64,000 bases of DNA from Cephalopachus bancanus (GCA_027257055.1 JAPVLO010000039.1:6726501-6790500), one strand, 5' to 3'. Shown: positions 23,370 to 34,448, counted from the stretch's first letter. Numbers and translations are program-made. The notes: generated from the letters alone by a model not told the origin.

Positions 23370-23524
23370 TTTATTTAGAGGCAGGGTCTCACTCTGTTGC
23401 CCAGGCTGGAGTACAGTGGCATCATCATAGCTCACTGTAACCCGAGACTCAAATGATCATCCCGATCTCCCTGCTTCAGCCTCCTGAGTAGCAGGGACTA
23501 CAGGCATCAGTCACCATATCTGGC
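23370..23524 (-). repeat. Alu monomer
   Basis: TTATTTAGAGGCAGGGTCTC, one arm only, ending CACCATATCTGGCC. Confidence 0.8.
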
Positions 23525-23710
23525 CTTGGCTATGAACTATAGAATCAGCTTGTCAGATCTCACTCTTGAAAATATTGTGGTGATTTTAATTGGGTTTGCA
23601 TATAATTTGTTGATTAACTTAGGGGCACTTGATATACTTATGAGGGACCAAAAAACCTAGAATTTATCTATAAAAAATTGTGTTTTTACTTTTGCATGCT
23701 TAAACTTCAG

Positions 23711-23996
23711 TCGGGCTCGGTGGCTCAACCTATAATCCCGCGCCTTTGGGAGGCTGAGGTGAGTGGATTGTCTGAGCCCACGGGTTCGAGACCCGCCTGG
23801 CCAACTTGGCGAGACCTCATCTCTACTATAAATCAAAAATTAGCCGGGCATGGTAGCGCTTGCCTGTAGTTCCAGCTACTTGGAAGGCTGAGGCGGAAGG
23901 ATCGCCGGAACCCAGCAGGTCAAGGCTGCGGTGGCTAGGAGCGGCCACTGCACTCCAGTCTGGGTGACAGAGTGAGACTCCAACTCAAAAAAAAAA
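23711..23996 (+). repeat. Alu, first of a 320-bp tandem pair
   Basis: TCGGGCTCGGTGGCTCAACC. The left arm has CGGGTTCGAGACCCGCC. Preceded by a 34-bp flank repeated before the next copy. Confidence 0.92.
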
Positions 23997-24030
23997 ATTG
24001 TGTTTTTACTTTTACATGTTTAAACTTCAG

Positions 24031-24325
24031 TCGGGCTCAGTGGTTCAGCCTGTAATCCCGTGCCTTTGGGAGGCTGAGGTGAGTGGACTGCCTGAGCCCG
24101 TGGGTTCGAGACCTGCCTGGGCAACTTGACGAGACCTCATCTCTACAATAAATCAAAAATTAACCAGGCGTGTTAGTACGCGCCTGTAGTTCCAGCTACT
24201 TGGAAGGCTGAGGCGGAAGGATCGCCGGAGCCCAGCAAGTTAAGGCTGTGGTGGCCAGGAGCAGCCACTGCACTCCAGTCTGGGCGACAGAGTGAGACTC
24301 CAACTCAAAAAATAAAATAAATAAA
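24031..24325 (+). repeat. Alu, second of a 320-bp tandem pair
   Basis: TCGGGCTCAGTGGTTCAGCC; tail AAAAAATAAAATAAATAAA. TAAACTTCAG lies on both sides (24021-24030 and 24326-24335). Confidence 0.92.
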
Positions 24326-24331
24326 TAAACT

Positions 24332-24646
24332 TCAGTTACCTTCAAAGTATTCTCCATTTAATGCAATACACCTATCGAGACACTTTTTCCAAGGCTCAAA
24401 ACAATTTTTGAATCTCTCATTTTTGATGCCTTTTAGTGTTTCTGCTGTTTTTTGTTTCACCTTTTCCACATCGGCAAAACATTTCCCTTTGAGGAACGTT
24501 TCAATCCAGGGAAACAAAAAAAAAAAGTCACTTGGGTCAAGATCAGGTAAATAGGGAGGGTGAGGCATGGGGATCATACCATTTTTGGTCAAACTGCTGT
24601 ACACACAACAAGGCGTGGGCAGGTGTGCTTGTAAATCACCCATCAT
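24332..24646 (-). pseudogene. Mariner transposase C-terminal fragment
   Basis: The frame has HPPYLPDLDPSDFF, the region of the third catalytic aspartate of mariner transposases, and continues to the family end GEYFEGN and a stop at 24334-24332. The first two catalytic aspartates and the DNA-binding half are absent, and a run of Ts expands the phenylalanines after PSDF. It cannot be an active transposase. Confidence 0.8.
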
Positions 24647-25013
24647 GAAATAGGCTAACGCATTGGAAGACTCTCCAAAAAAATTTTACTGAAGTGGAAC
24701 ACAGCCTCCCACAACAACACTAGCTGATACATGGATACTGATGGGATCCCAGAACACTCACCTAGCAGAAGAAGCCTGTACTACGAGGGGCCCACCCTTC
24801 AAAACATAATTCTATTTTCCTTTTGGGTCCCCCTTATATAATATGGACTCTTCCATCCAACACTATGGTGTATTTCTTCAGTGACTTGGGACTTTTCTTT
24901 TGTAGTGCTATCTACTTATCTTCATACAGGTCTTACAAATTTCTTACTAGATTTATTTCTAGTCATGGGTTTTGTTGCTATTGTGCATGGGATTGTTTTA
25001 AATTTTGTTTCCT

Positions 25014-25303
25014 GGCCGGGGACGGTGACTCACATCTATAATCCCAGCACTTTGGGAGGCCGAGGTAAGAGACTGCCTGAGCCCACGGGTTCAAGACCAG
25101 GCCGGACAACTTGATGAGACCTTATCACTACAATAAATCAAAAAAATTAGCCAGGCATGGTGGCATGTGCCTGTAGTTGCAGCTACTTGGAAGGCTGAGG
25201 TGGAAGGATTGCCTGAGCCCAGCAGGTCGAGGCTGCAGTGGCTGTAAGCGTGCTACTGCACTCCAGCCTGGGTGACAGTGGGACTCCGACTCAAAAAAAA
25301 AAA
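25014..25303 (+). repeat. Alu, full length
   Basis: TGGCCGGGGACGGTGACTCA to CGACTCAAAAAAAAAAAG. Confidence 0.92.
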
Positions 25304-25608
25304 GTTTCCTAATTAGTAATTATTCAGATTAATTTTCCAATGCCTACCACCAACCCTTTAACAGCAGCTTACAGTGGGCTAGTGGTGAAAGTTCTTCTCT
25401 AGAAGCTAGTCTGTCTGCATCAATAAACATGTTATGCCCCAGGGCTAGGCAAACAGACTTTGATGCCTTTGGGATAAATGGAGAGTACCAACCCTTTTGT
25501 TTGCTGTGGGTGTCAGCCTTCCTTTGTATGGCTTTGGCCTGTGATTTTTCAGTCCTATCTGGCATCAAGCTATCTGAAAAGAGTCATTTTGAAAAGGATG
25601 TTTTCGAA

Positions 25609-25906
25609 TTTTTTTTTTTTTTTTTTGAGTTGGAGTCTCACTCCATCACCCAGGCTAGAGTGCAGTGGCACGCTCACAGCCACCCAGCATTGACCTGCTG
25701 GGCTCCAACAATCCTGCCTCAGCCTTCCAAGTAACCAGAACTACAGGCACGCACTACTATGCCCGGCTAATTTTTGATTTTTTGTTGGAGAGACAAGGTC
25801 TTGCCAAGTTGCCCAGGCTGGTGTCTCGAACCCATGGGCTCAGGCAATCCACTCATCTAAGCCTCCCAAATTGCTGGGATCACAGGCTGAGCCAACAAGG
25901 CCCGCT
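25609..25906 (-). repeat. Alu, full length
   Basis: T run, GAGTTGGAGTCTCACTCC; ends ACAAGGCCCGCT. Confidence 0.92.
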
Positions 25907-25984
25907 TGTTTTTGAATTTCCATGTCCTCATATTTCTGCCTCTCCCTTTATCTTTCAGATCTCAGATGTGGTCAGAATAACTTT

Positions 25985-26350
25985 CTTCCAGCCAGTTAGA
26001 TAGACTGGATTCTGATCCCACTTCTGCACTGATGTGTGAGATCACAGGTCAGTCAGTTCCCCTGGTGATCCTCAGCGTCTTCCTCTGTAACATGAGGTTA
26101 GCCTGGCAACTGCTAAGAAGCCAAAAGATGCTGGCAGGCAGCAAGGCCAAGGGGGAAGGTCTTGAACTCTGCACTTAAACACCTTGGGATCGAAAGTTGG
26201 CTAACCCACTCTTTGTAGTTGTGTGGACTTCACAGTTGTTAGAAACAAGTACAAAGATATAGGTGCCTCACTTGGTCAGTGTCACACTATGTTGTGAAGG
26301 CATGTAAAGCACTCACATGATATTTGGCACATATGAAGTGCTAAATATAT
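25985..26350 (+). repeat. MIR SINE, interrupted
   Basis: TAGACTGGATTCTGATCCC, CTTCCTCTGTAACATGAGG, and later CATGTAAAGCACTCACATG and GGCACATATGAAGTGC fit MIR in order, with unrelated sequence between. Confidence 0.55.
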
Positions 26351-27021
26351 ACTGGCTTCAATTAGAAGTGTCATCCATTGCAGTTACAAAACTGTGATTT
26401 TTTTTTTTTTTGGTATTTTGACATCCTCCCCTTCCACGGCCAGTCTTGGAAATGTTTTCTGTAGTCTTTGATCTCCAATTAGCTCTGACCCACACAGTTA
26501 TTTTCTTCTAACCATTTTTTGCAGCATTAAGAATTGTTTCTAGCTGCCAGTTTTTGTGGAGGATTGTTTTTGAGGATGGGGTGTCCACCGCAGTTCCAGC
26601 TGCATCCCTAGAGACCACGCATGAGGATTCCCTCTTTAGAACAGCGGGAAGAATACCACCTGAGGTTGGCTGGAATACGAGGCTTGGAACCGCCCTGTGT
26701 GAAGGCAGTTCTCCAAAAAACCAAAGCTTTCCTGGCCAAATGGCCTCTCAGCCACTTCAGTTTATCTCAATCTCAATCACATCCTAAAAATTTCAGTTTC
26801 TGCTCTATAGCTTCAGGGGAATCAAGGCATGAGATATTCTACTCTCTTTAAAGAATAGTCTGCATTAATTTGATGCCTGCAGTATATGTGTATAGATGAG
26901 TCTGGGATGTGTTTCCTTCAGTATTGGCTCAAGGTTTACTATTTGACTTGCTAAATTGCACTCTGCTTTAAAAACCCCAAGTATTTTTTCTCCTTGATTA
27001 CAGTCTATTTTCTTTTCTTTT
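26351..27021. other. Intergenic, nothing recognised
   Basis: A T run at 26398-26412; two overlapping short frames near 26554-26850 do not resemble any protein I know. Confidence 0.5.
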
Positions 27022-27314
27022 TAATTTTTTTTTTTTGAGTTGGAGTCTCACTCTTTGTCACCCAGGCCGGAGTGCAGTGACACGCTCACAGCCACTGCAG
27101 CCTCGACCTGAGGGGCTTAGGCAATCCATCTGCCTCAGCCTTCCAAGTAGCTGGAACTACAAATGCACGCCACCATGCCAAAATAGTTTTGTGATTTATT
27201 GTAGAGATCTCACCAAGTTGCCCAGGCTGGTCTCGAACCCCCGGGTTCAGGAAATCCTCTCACCTCAGCCTTCCAAAGTGCTGGGATTACAGGCTAAGCC
27301 ACTGTGTCCGGCCT
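27022..27314 (-). repeat. Alu, left arm shortened
   Basis: T run, GAGTTGGAGTCTCACTC; ends CTGTGTCCGGCC. Confidence 0.9.
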
Positions 27315-27452
27315 TTTTAATTTTTATTTTTTTTAATAGAGATGGCATCTTGCTATGTTGCCCAGGCTGGTCTCAAACTTCTGGGCTCAAGCTCCTCCCA
27401 CCTTGTCCTCTCAAAGTGCTGGGATTACAGGCATGAGCCACTGTGCCCAGCC
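27315..27452 (-). repeat. Alu monomer abutting the previous Alu
   Basis: TTTTTAATAGAGATGGCATC to CTGTGCCCAGCC; left arm only. Confidence 0.85.
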
Positions 27453-27484
27453 TGAGCACAGTCTGCTTTTAAAAATCATTTTCC

Positions 27485-27773
27485 TGCCGGGCACAATGGC
27501 TCACGCCTATAATCCCAGCACTTTGGGAGGTGGAGGCAAGAGAACTGTCTGAGCCCTTGAGTTTGAGTCCAGCCTGGGCAACTTGGCAAGACATAGTCTC
27601 TACAGTAAATCAAAAAATTTAGCTGGGTGTAGTGGCATGTGCCTGTAGTTCCAGCTACTTGAAGGCTGAGGCAGAAGGATCGCCTAAGCCCAGTAGGTCG
27701 AGGCTGCAGTGGCCGCGAGTGCCACTGCACTCCAGCCTGGGTGACAAAGTGAGACTCCAACTCAAAAAAAAAA
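27485..27773 (+). repeat. Alu, inverted relative to its left neighbours
   Basis: TGCCGGGCACAATGGCTCACG to CCAACTCAAAAAAAAAAA. Confidence 0.92.
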
Positions 27774-27916
27774 ATCCTTCTTACAAAAGTAATGGAGCAC
27801 CATATAAACATTTAGCTTGCCATATTTTCTGTTTTGTTGTATTATTTTATACTGAGAATATATTTATGAATTATGTTTTATGAGTCATAAAACATATGCT
27901 CATTGAAAAACTTCTC

Positions 27917-28560
27917 ATTGAAAAAAATGTGTAGAGGACATGGAGTGAAAAGGCCAGCCCTTCTCTAAAGATAGCTGTGTTAATTTATTGCATCTTCCTC
28001 CAGATATTTACACTTTAACATTTTTTGTTTTTTTATAAACATGGGATCATATTATCCACATTGTAATACAAACATGCTCTTTTCATATAAGCCATCTTTG
28101 CACATTAGTTCACAGAAATCCACTGCATTGTTTCCAAAGGATGCAGTATAACTCCTAGAATGCATGCACCATTATTCAGCACTGGTGATAGACATTTGTT
28201 TACAGCCTCTAACTAACTAGCAAGTGTGGTAGGCAGAGGAGTTTCCCATAAGAATGATCAGGATTTGCATAAGAAAGTACCCCTCAGACTACCATGCAGG
28301 TGAATACAGTCCAGTTACGTTTACTTGAAAAAAAAACAACCATATAGAGGACATGGGGTGAAAAAACCAGCCCTTTCTTGTATTTTCTTCTAGATATTTA
28401 AATTTTAACTATTTTTCCTGTTATTTATAAACATGTGATTATGGGATCATGTCTTTATGGTAGAACTACATAAAATGTTGGAACTAGAAAAGGGTGTTCC
28501 AAACGTTTTTATGGACTACAATATACTTGCAGCAAAAGAAACCTTTCTTGATGGTACAGT
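27917..28560 (-). repeat. Old L1 3'-end fragments with a local repeat
   Basis: L1M-like segments (CTTCCTCCAGATATTTAC, TTTATAAACATGGGATC). Copy A at 27917-28050 is partly repeated as copy B at 28326-28450, which lacks about 25 nt. Confidence 0.55.
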
Positions 28561-28588
28561 ATGTAAAATAGTTAAAAAGTCGTGGCTG

Positions 28589-28881
28589 GTTGTCAGATGC
28601 GGTGGCTCATGCCTGTAATCCCGGCACTTTGGGAGGCCGAGGCAAGAGGATTGCCTGAGCCCAGGGCTTCAAGACCAGCTTGGGCAACTTGGCGAGACCT
28701 CATCTCTACGATAAATCAAAAAATGAGCCAGGTGTGGTGGTGCATGCCTGTAGTTCCAGCCACTAGGAAGGCTGCGGCGGCAGGATCACCTGAACCCAGC
28801 AGGTTGAGGCAGCAGTGGCCGTGAGCATGCCACTGCACTCCAGCCTAGGTGACAGAGTGAGACTCCGATTCATAAAAAAAA
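28589..28881 (+). repeat. Alu, full length
   Basis: TTGTCAGATGCGGTGGCTCA to CCGATTCATAAAAAAAAG. Confidence 0.92.
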
Positions 28882-28916
28882 GTATTGGCTGTTCTGGAAT
28901 TAGTGTGTGTTTCTGT

Positions 28917-28970
28917 GTGGGGCGGTGGGGAGGAGGGAGGGGAGGAAGGGAGGGAAGGAGGAGGGGGGTA
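28917..28970 (+). repeat. G/A-rich low-complexity run
   Basis: GGGGCGGTGGGGAGGAGGGA and on through AGGAAGGGAGGGAAGGAGGA. Confidence 0.85.
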
Positions 28971-29439
28971 GGTTTATGCCTAGAAGCCCCTACTAGATAT
29001 TCTCTCACCAACTTCATGAAGTCCATGAACCCCCTGAAATGGGAGATTGTAGATGCATGTACCTTTCTCTAAGCCAAACCTGGCTCATAACATTTTACTA
29101 GATTTTTCAAAAGGAATAAACAGAGACATTTTAGAACCCGTACTCTAGGGTTCCGAGGGGATACACTCTGAGAGTCCTTCTTGCTCTAGCCCCAGTCTCT
29201 GCTCTGATTATAAACGAGAAAACGGCAGTGTTGCTGTTGGGTTGAATGATCTACGTCATTCACATTTTTTGGTCATAACTGGAAATTACCGTTCTGCGGT
29301 ACTAACCCTCTCTCTCCACCCCAGAAGAGTTCTTGGGGCAGGGATCATACCTGACGTGTCCATCCTCGCACCTCCCTCAGGGGGACACCGTAGGCACTCG
29401 ATAAACACGTATTTGCTTTAAATATAAGAGGTCAACAAG

Positions 29440-30300
29440 CTAACAAAAGGTGGCGCTCTTGGGGTCAATGGGCTCATCACAGCTCCGGGTCACCCGCCCC
29501 CTTGGGCCCCCAGCGGCCAGGTAATACGCCTACTCTACTTGCCCGCGCTGTGCCCTGGATACCAGCAACGGAAGCGGCTCCTCCCCCACGCAGGGGGGTG
29601 GGTGCGGCCCCTCGGGCGAGAAGCAGCTATAGGCTTTTGCGGCTGCCAATCAGAAAACCGGCGCTGTGGCCCGGAGACCTCTGGGAGACGGAGACCCCTG
29701 TACATCCGCCCTCAACTGGTTCCGCATGCCCCGGAGCCCTCTGGGAGATGTGGTCCTGAGAGGCTCTCGCGCTTGTGTGTACGTGCGTCAGTGGCGCGGA
29801 GGGCGGGGCGGCCGGTTCCTGCTTGAGGGTCATTCGTGCCTTCTGGCGCAGCTCCGCACTGTCTGTGGACGCCACCCCGGGGTCCTGGCTCCCGCACGTC
29901 CCGCAGGCTCGGGTGGAAATTGTGCGCGGGTCGGATCTTGCCCGACCCCAGCGCCTTCCTGCGTCCGGGCCCTCCGCTGACACTTCCTCTTTGTTCTCTG
30001 GCCGCTCTTTCCGCATCCCCGCCCCACCCCTGGCGCCTAGCCCTGGGAGGCGCTGGCGGGCGTGAGACCCGCGTAATCGCGCCGGCAGTGGGAACCGCGC
30101 AGCGCGGATGGGAGCGGGTCCTGGGGCGACCGCTGTGCTGGGGCGGGACCTCCCGTTCGTCTCCGCAGACCAGCCCCTGACAGTCGCGCCAGGCGCCGCG
30201 CCGGGCGTCGGGGGCACCCAGAGATGGAGCTCCAAGTTACCCCCGCGGGGCCAGCACTTGGGCCAACATTCGCTGACTTCCTGAAACAGTCCATTTGAGA
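29440..30300. promoter_or_regulatory. Isolated CpG island, candidate promoter of a non-coding transcript
   Basis: Dense CpG region about 6.6 kb upstream of the MEFV start codon and 23 kb from ZNF263. It holds a CCAAT box (GCCAATCAG, 29645-29653), an ETS-type CGGAAGCGG near 29569, and two CTCTGGGAGA motifs (about 29679 and 29739), the second continuing as GATGTGGTCC like a ZNF143/THAP11 site. Open frames here are by-products of GC content and overlap on both strands. In human a lncRNA (LINC00921, from memory) lies between MEFV and ZNF263, so this may be its promoter. Confidence 0.55.
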
Positions 30301-30360
30301 GGAAACGGAAGCTCAGACAAATCGGGTGACCTGCCCACGTCACACAGCTACTAAATCTTT
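30295..30360 (-). repeat. MIR fragment
   Basis: GAGGAAACGGAAGCTCAGAC, CACACAGCTACTAAAT. Confidence 0.5.
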
Positions 30361-31474
30361 GAGTCTCGTATTTCCCACCTCTTCGTAGAACTTACCCAAA
30401 ACAAGCAGTTTCAAAGCAGGGCGGTGCGTGGGAACGACAGCACGGGGCAGGGAGAGGTAAGGCCAGGGAGGGAACGGGTAAGCGCCTGAGAGGACACGAA
30501 TCTGTCAAGGAAAGCTCAGAGGGAGCAGTTACAGTGCTGCTTCTTGATTAGTAAGAAAACAAACAAACGGGGGAAAAAGTGGGGACAGTGGAAGGAGCAG
30601 TTACTTTCCAAACGCAGAACAACGGGGTTTTGCCATTTTCTGCCTCCTCTGACCTGTCAGTCCTCTGGCAGTCAGGGACTGTATGCTCCAAGCCTGGCTG
30701 TAGTCGGGTCCCTATACATATTGGCAGAACAAAATTTTTTGAAAGTTTTAAGAAAATTATTATTATACGATTTTTAAACAGAAGGGAGAGTAAAATGAAC
30801 ATCCACTTAACTCTCCACCTAAATTTAACAGAGAAAATAAATCATGTGCATAGCCCTCTAGCTTGTAAAGCCTCTTGTTTAATGCTATTGTAAATGAAAG
30901 CTCTCACTGGTGAGTGGGGCGGGGTTTGTTCAGAGTCTCAGGATTCAGCTCCTTGGCGGGGTTAAGGCCACCTGCTGCACTCCACTTTGGGAAGCTGACT
31001 TCCTCTCCCTCCTTTTCCACTCCGTTCAAGAGGTGCCCTGGGAAAGCACTGTTACAAATGTGTTTCTCGGTGTGAAGGGGCCTGAGCAGCAGATCTCATT
31101 TCTGGGCTGAGATAGGCAGGTGGGTTGGCCAAGTTCAGAATTAGGTCCTAAGGAAGCTCCCTGTTGCTTGTAGGATTCAACATTAACTCCTTAAGGTAAC
31201 ACCACGGGCCCTGTATATAATCCAGCCCAAGACAACAGTTTCCTCAGGGACTCTTTACACCCCTCCCCCAATATCCAGTCCATTCACATCATATCAGCCC
31301 TGCCTTCAAAATTTCCCAGCATCTGACTCTTGTGCCTCCAGGCTGGTTCAAGGATCTGCAACCCTTTTTCTGCACTGTGGTGGAAGATTATTTTCTTCTC
31401 TCTCTGCCTACACCTTTTTCTCCTCTACTGTCTTTTCTTCCTACAGAGGCCAGAGTTTTTCTTTTAAACTAATC
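30361..31474. other. Intergenic, nothing recognised
   Basis: Flank of the CpG island; no coding exon can be supported. Confidence 0.5.
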
Positions 31475-31627
31475 TGAAGTGGGGTGCAGTGGCTCATGCC
31501 TGTTGTCTCAGCACTATGGGAGGCTGAGGCGGGAGAATCACTTGAGCCCAGGAGTTTGAGACTGTGGCAAGCCATGAGTGTGCCACTGCACTCCAGCCTG
31601 GGCAACAGATTGAGAAAAAACAAAAAA
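31475..31627 (+). repeat. Alu, internally deleted to about one arm
   Basis: TGAAGTGGGGTGCAGTGGCTC joins GACTGTGGCAAGCCATGAG; ends AACAGATTGAGAAAAAAC. Confidence 0.8.
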
Positions 31628-32135
31628 GCCCATAAGCCTGATCATATCACCGCTCTGCTTTAACTCTACATGGCACCCTCATCTTAGAGTAAGAGCCAAG
31701 TCCTTACTGTGGCCTGGAAGCTCTGCTTGATTGGGCTCCCAGCTCCCTCCCTAACCCTTGCATTCACTCCCCTACCCTGCCTCTGCTCTAGCCATTGCTG
31801 CTCTTCAAACACTAAGCACACTTACCCAGGGCCTTTGCACTCACTCTGTGAAGGGGCAAAACCTCTTCCTCTTCCTTTGGGTCTCTGTTCAAGCACAAAA
31901 GCCGTCTTCAACTGCCCTATTAAAATACCAAACCAGTCCTCTGCACTCACTAACCCCTTATTCTGCTGTGGTTTTTTTCTAGCTTCCTTATCACTTCCTG
32001 ATACATTATGTACTTGTTCATTTATTATGTCTACTGTTCTCTATAAGAATGTGAGCTCTATGAGGAATTTTGTTTTATTCACTTCTGTATCTACCTGGCT
32101 TGTAGCAGGTACTCAATACGAGTTAAATGAATGGC
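31628..32135 (+). repeat. L2 element, 3' end
   Basis: Ordered L2 landmarks: ACTGTGGCCTGGAAGCTC, CAGGGCCTTTGCACTCAC, GGGTCTCTGTTCAAGC, AAGAATGTGAGCTCTATGAG, GCAGGTACTCAATACGAG. Confidence 0.8.
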
Positions 32136-32231
32136 CCTGGGCCACTCTTAGCTATGTTTTTGAGGGTTTTTTTGCTTTCCCTCTTTCCATAACTCAGCAA
32201 AAGCACTAGCTAATTTTCAGCTATTCCTCTA

Positions 32232-32353
32232 AAGAGGGTGAGCAGCTGTCCCGGTTTTCTAGGACTGAGGTAGTCCCTGGAACAAAGGACTTTCAGTGCT
32301 AAAACTGAGCAAATCCAGTTTTGGTTCCAGATAAAATGAGTTGGTCACCCTAT
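32232..32353. repeat. Short old DNA-transposon-like repeat
   Basis: About 120 bp with related ends (GAGGGTGAGCAGCTGTCCCGG and ATGAGTTGGTCACCCTATC) and a semi-palindromic centre with TTTCAGTGCTAAAACTG. Resembles a miniature inverted-repeat element; family not named. Confidence 0.5.
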
Positions 32354-32698
32354 CTCTAAACCTAAATTTTCCCATTTTTTAAAAAATAGTATCTTCCTCA
32401 AAGAGTCTAGTAAGAAACAAGAGTATGTGTGCAAAATACAACACAGGCTCTAGAAGCGTGAGTTGTAGTTGTGTTTGGACAGCCTATCCCTCTGAGCTTC
32501 AGCCATGGTAAACAGCCTGCATGCAGGCCCCTTCCCATGCCCAACGCCCTACCTGAAGCAGCAGGAGACGTTTCAAGGTTGCCATCTTGTTTTGGTCATT
32601 TTGATACAGCTGTTTTTGTGTATCAAAGTATGTTTTGACTTTTGACGGAGCTCCTTTGACACAGAGACATTTAGACTTTGACCTTTAAAAAAAAAATC

Positions 32699-33016
32699 AT
32701 CGGCTGGGTGCGGTGACTCAGGCCTGTAATCCCAGCACTTTGGGAGGCTGAGGTGAGGGGATTTCCTGAGCCAGGGGTTCAAGAACAGCCTGGGCAAATT
32801 GCTGAGACTTCATCTCTACAATTAATCAAAAATTAGCTGGGCGTGATAGCACGTGCCTGTAGTTCCAGCTGCTTGGAAGGCTGAGGTGGCAGGATTGCCT
32901 GAGCCAAGCAGGTCAACTCTGTGGTGGCTGTGAGCATGCATGCCTCTGCACTCCAACCTGGGCAATGGAGTGAGACTTCAAGTCCAAAAATATATAAATA
33001 AATGAATAAAATAAAA
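32699..33016 (+). repeat. Alu, full length
   Basis: TCGGCTGGGTGCGGTGACTCA; the tail is TATATAAATAAATGAATAAA. Confidence 0.92.
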
Positions 33017-33844
33017 ACCATCAACCTTTTATGTTCTAAAGTATTGATGTATAAAGTCCTGTGCTGTGCAGAACGTAATCTTAGCACTTAAGTGAAGGCC
33101 ATTGTTGGGGTCAGAAGCCAGCTGGTAGGCAAGCCATGAAAGACAAAGGGGCGTTTCTCTCCAGTTTCCTCACCCAAGAGAGGGCTATGGAGGAATTCTA
33201 AGCAAAGCAGTCTTCAATGCCTGGAAATTTGCTTCAAAGTTGACTGGTTCACCTCTCAAAGTCTCAGGTTTCTCCCTTAAAATTAAATATATTGGTGGAA
33301 GAGGAGGAGGAGTTGGGGTCACAGTGGGATCCATTATTCTCAACTCTAGATCAACACGGGAAATCTTCCACAACCTTCCCAACAACTCTTTCCATTCTCA
33401 ATAACAGACAAATTATATTTAAATACTATAAACCTCCTTTATCATAATGTTTTTGGTGCACAGGACTGATATCCCCTTAGAGGCAAAGATAATATAAAAT
33501 ACTTTTTTCTTAAAAAACTACCTTTTTTCTTACTATAAAAGTAATACAGTATTCATTTTTTAAAATCCCAAATGATGAAGAAGTAAATGCCATAGAAAGT
33601 GAAACCCGTGGTGACCAGAAGTGGAGTAAGGGTCAGGGTGTCTGAGCTGTGCATTACTTGGGGGAGTAAGAGCAGAGGATAGATCCTTTTCCACAACTTT
33701 GTTGGGTTTAGATTTGTCATGTTGCCCCAAAATAAGGTCACACATCCAGTGGCAGGGACACAAGAAATAAGGGTTCATCGCCACTCCACTTTCATTGTTA
33801 AACACTTAAAAATGCTTCACAAGGACCCTAATCCTATTTTTACA
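33017..33844. other. Intergenic, no gene supported
   Basis: A minus-strand frame of 66 codons at 33185-33385 has a proline-rich TPTPPPLPPIY segment but no recognisable family. Remainder apparently unique. Confidence 0.4.
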
Positions 33845-34139
33845 TTTTTTCTTTTTTTTTTTTGAGTTGGAGTCTCACTCTGTCACCCAGACCGGAGTGC
33901 AGTGGCCACTCCCAGCCACCACAGCCTTGACCTGCTGGGCTCCGGCAATCCTTCTGCTCAGCCTTCCAAGTAGCTGGAACTACAGGCGCACGCTACCATG
34001 CCCGGCTAATTTTTGATTTATTGTAGAGATGAGGTCTTGCCAAGTTGTCCAGGCGGGTCTCGAACCCGCGGGCTCAGGCAATCCACTCACCTCAGCCTCC
34101 CAAAGGCGCGGATTCCAGGCTGAGCCACCAAGCCCGGCC
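33845..34139 (-). repeat. Alu, full length
   Basis: T run, GAGTTGGAGTCTCACTC; GTCTCGAACCCGCGGGC; ends AAGCCCGGCC. Confidence 0.93.
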
Positions 34140-34448
34140 ACATTTTTTCATTTTAAGAGATCACTCAAAACACAAAAGCTTTGTGAGTCACTCTTGCCCT
34201 AGAAAGGCCCAAGTGGTGTCAGAACAACCCTTTTCAGAAATCCCTTCCTCAGAATTGCCCCTGTTGCAAAAGATGTCACTGCAGTTGCAAAATATTTTGC
34301 TTTAGACTGGAAAGCCCCATTCTTCTATCTGACTATGTCACAGAGGCCTTAGTCTCAGCTCAGAGGAGTTTCCTGACCAGTTGAAGTGGGGTTACACAGC
34401 ACCATTCATGTCACTGCACAATCTCATCATTTATCAGCTATTAAAACA

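Larger units (their letters stand above)
23641..24836 (-). mobile_element. Internally deleted mariner transposon with both ends
   Basis: Inverted ends TGAGGGACCAAAAAACC (left) and TAAGGGGGACCCAAAAGG (right, read in reverse), each next to a TA dinucleotide, bracket the end of a mariner transposase gene. Two Alu copies (23711-24325) lie between the transposase stop codon and the 3' inverted end. Without them only about 550 bp remain of a roughly 1.3-kb element, so most of the transposase gene is gone. It is inserted in the old L1. Confidence 0.75.
21270..25015 (-). repeat. Old L1 (L1M class), broken up by younger insertions
   Basis: Pieces at 21270-21454, 21756-21965, 22563-23369, 23525-23640 and 24837-25015 read in order as the 3' untranslated region and then ORF2 of an L1 in reverse. 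Examples are CCAAATTGCTCTTCAAAAAG, GATCGAGCATTTTTTTCATG, AATTGGGTTTGCATATAATT and TTTGTTGCTATTGTGCATGG. Alus and a mariner element interrupt it. It is too decayed to encode protein. Confidence 0.75.

Noticed and set aside
29502..30343. Frames up to 238 codons in the orphan CpG island
   Set aside because: They overlap on both strands, lack recognisable domains and are expected from GC content.
31709..32209. 166-codon plus-strand frame in the 31.7-32.2 kb region
   Set aside because: It is read through an L2 element whose ordered landmarks explain the sequence.
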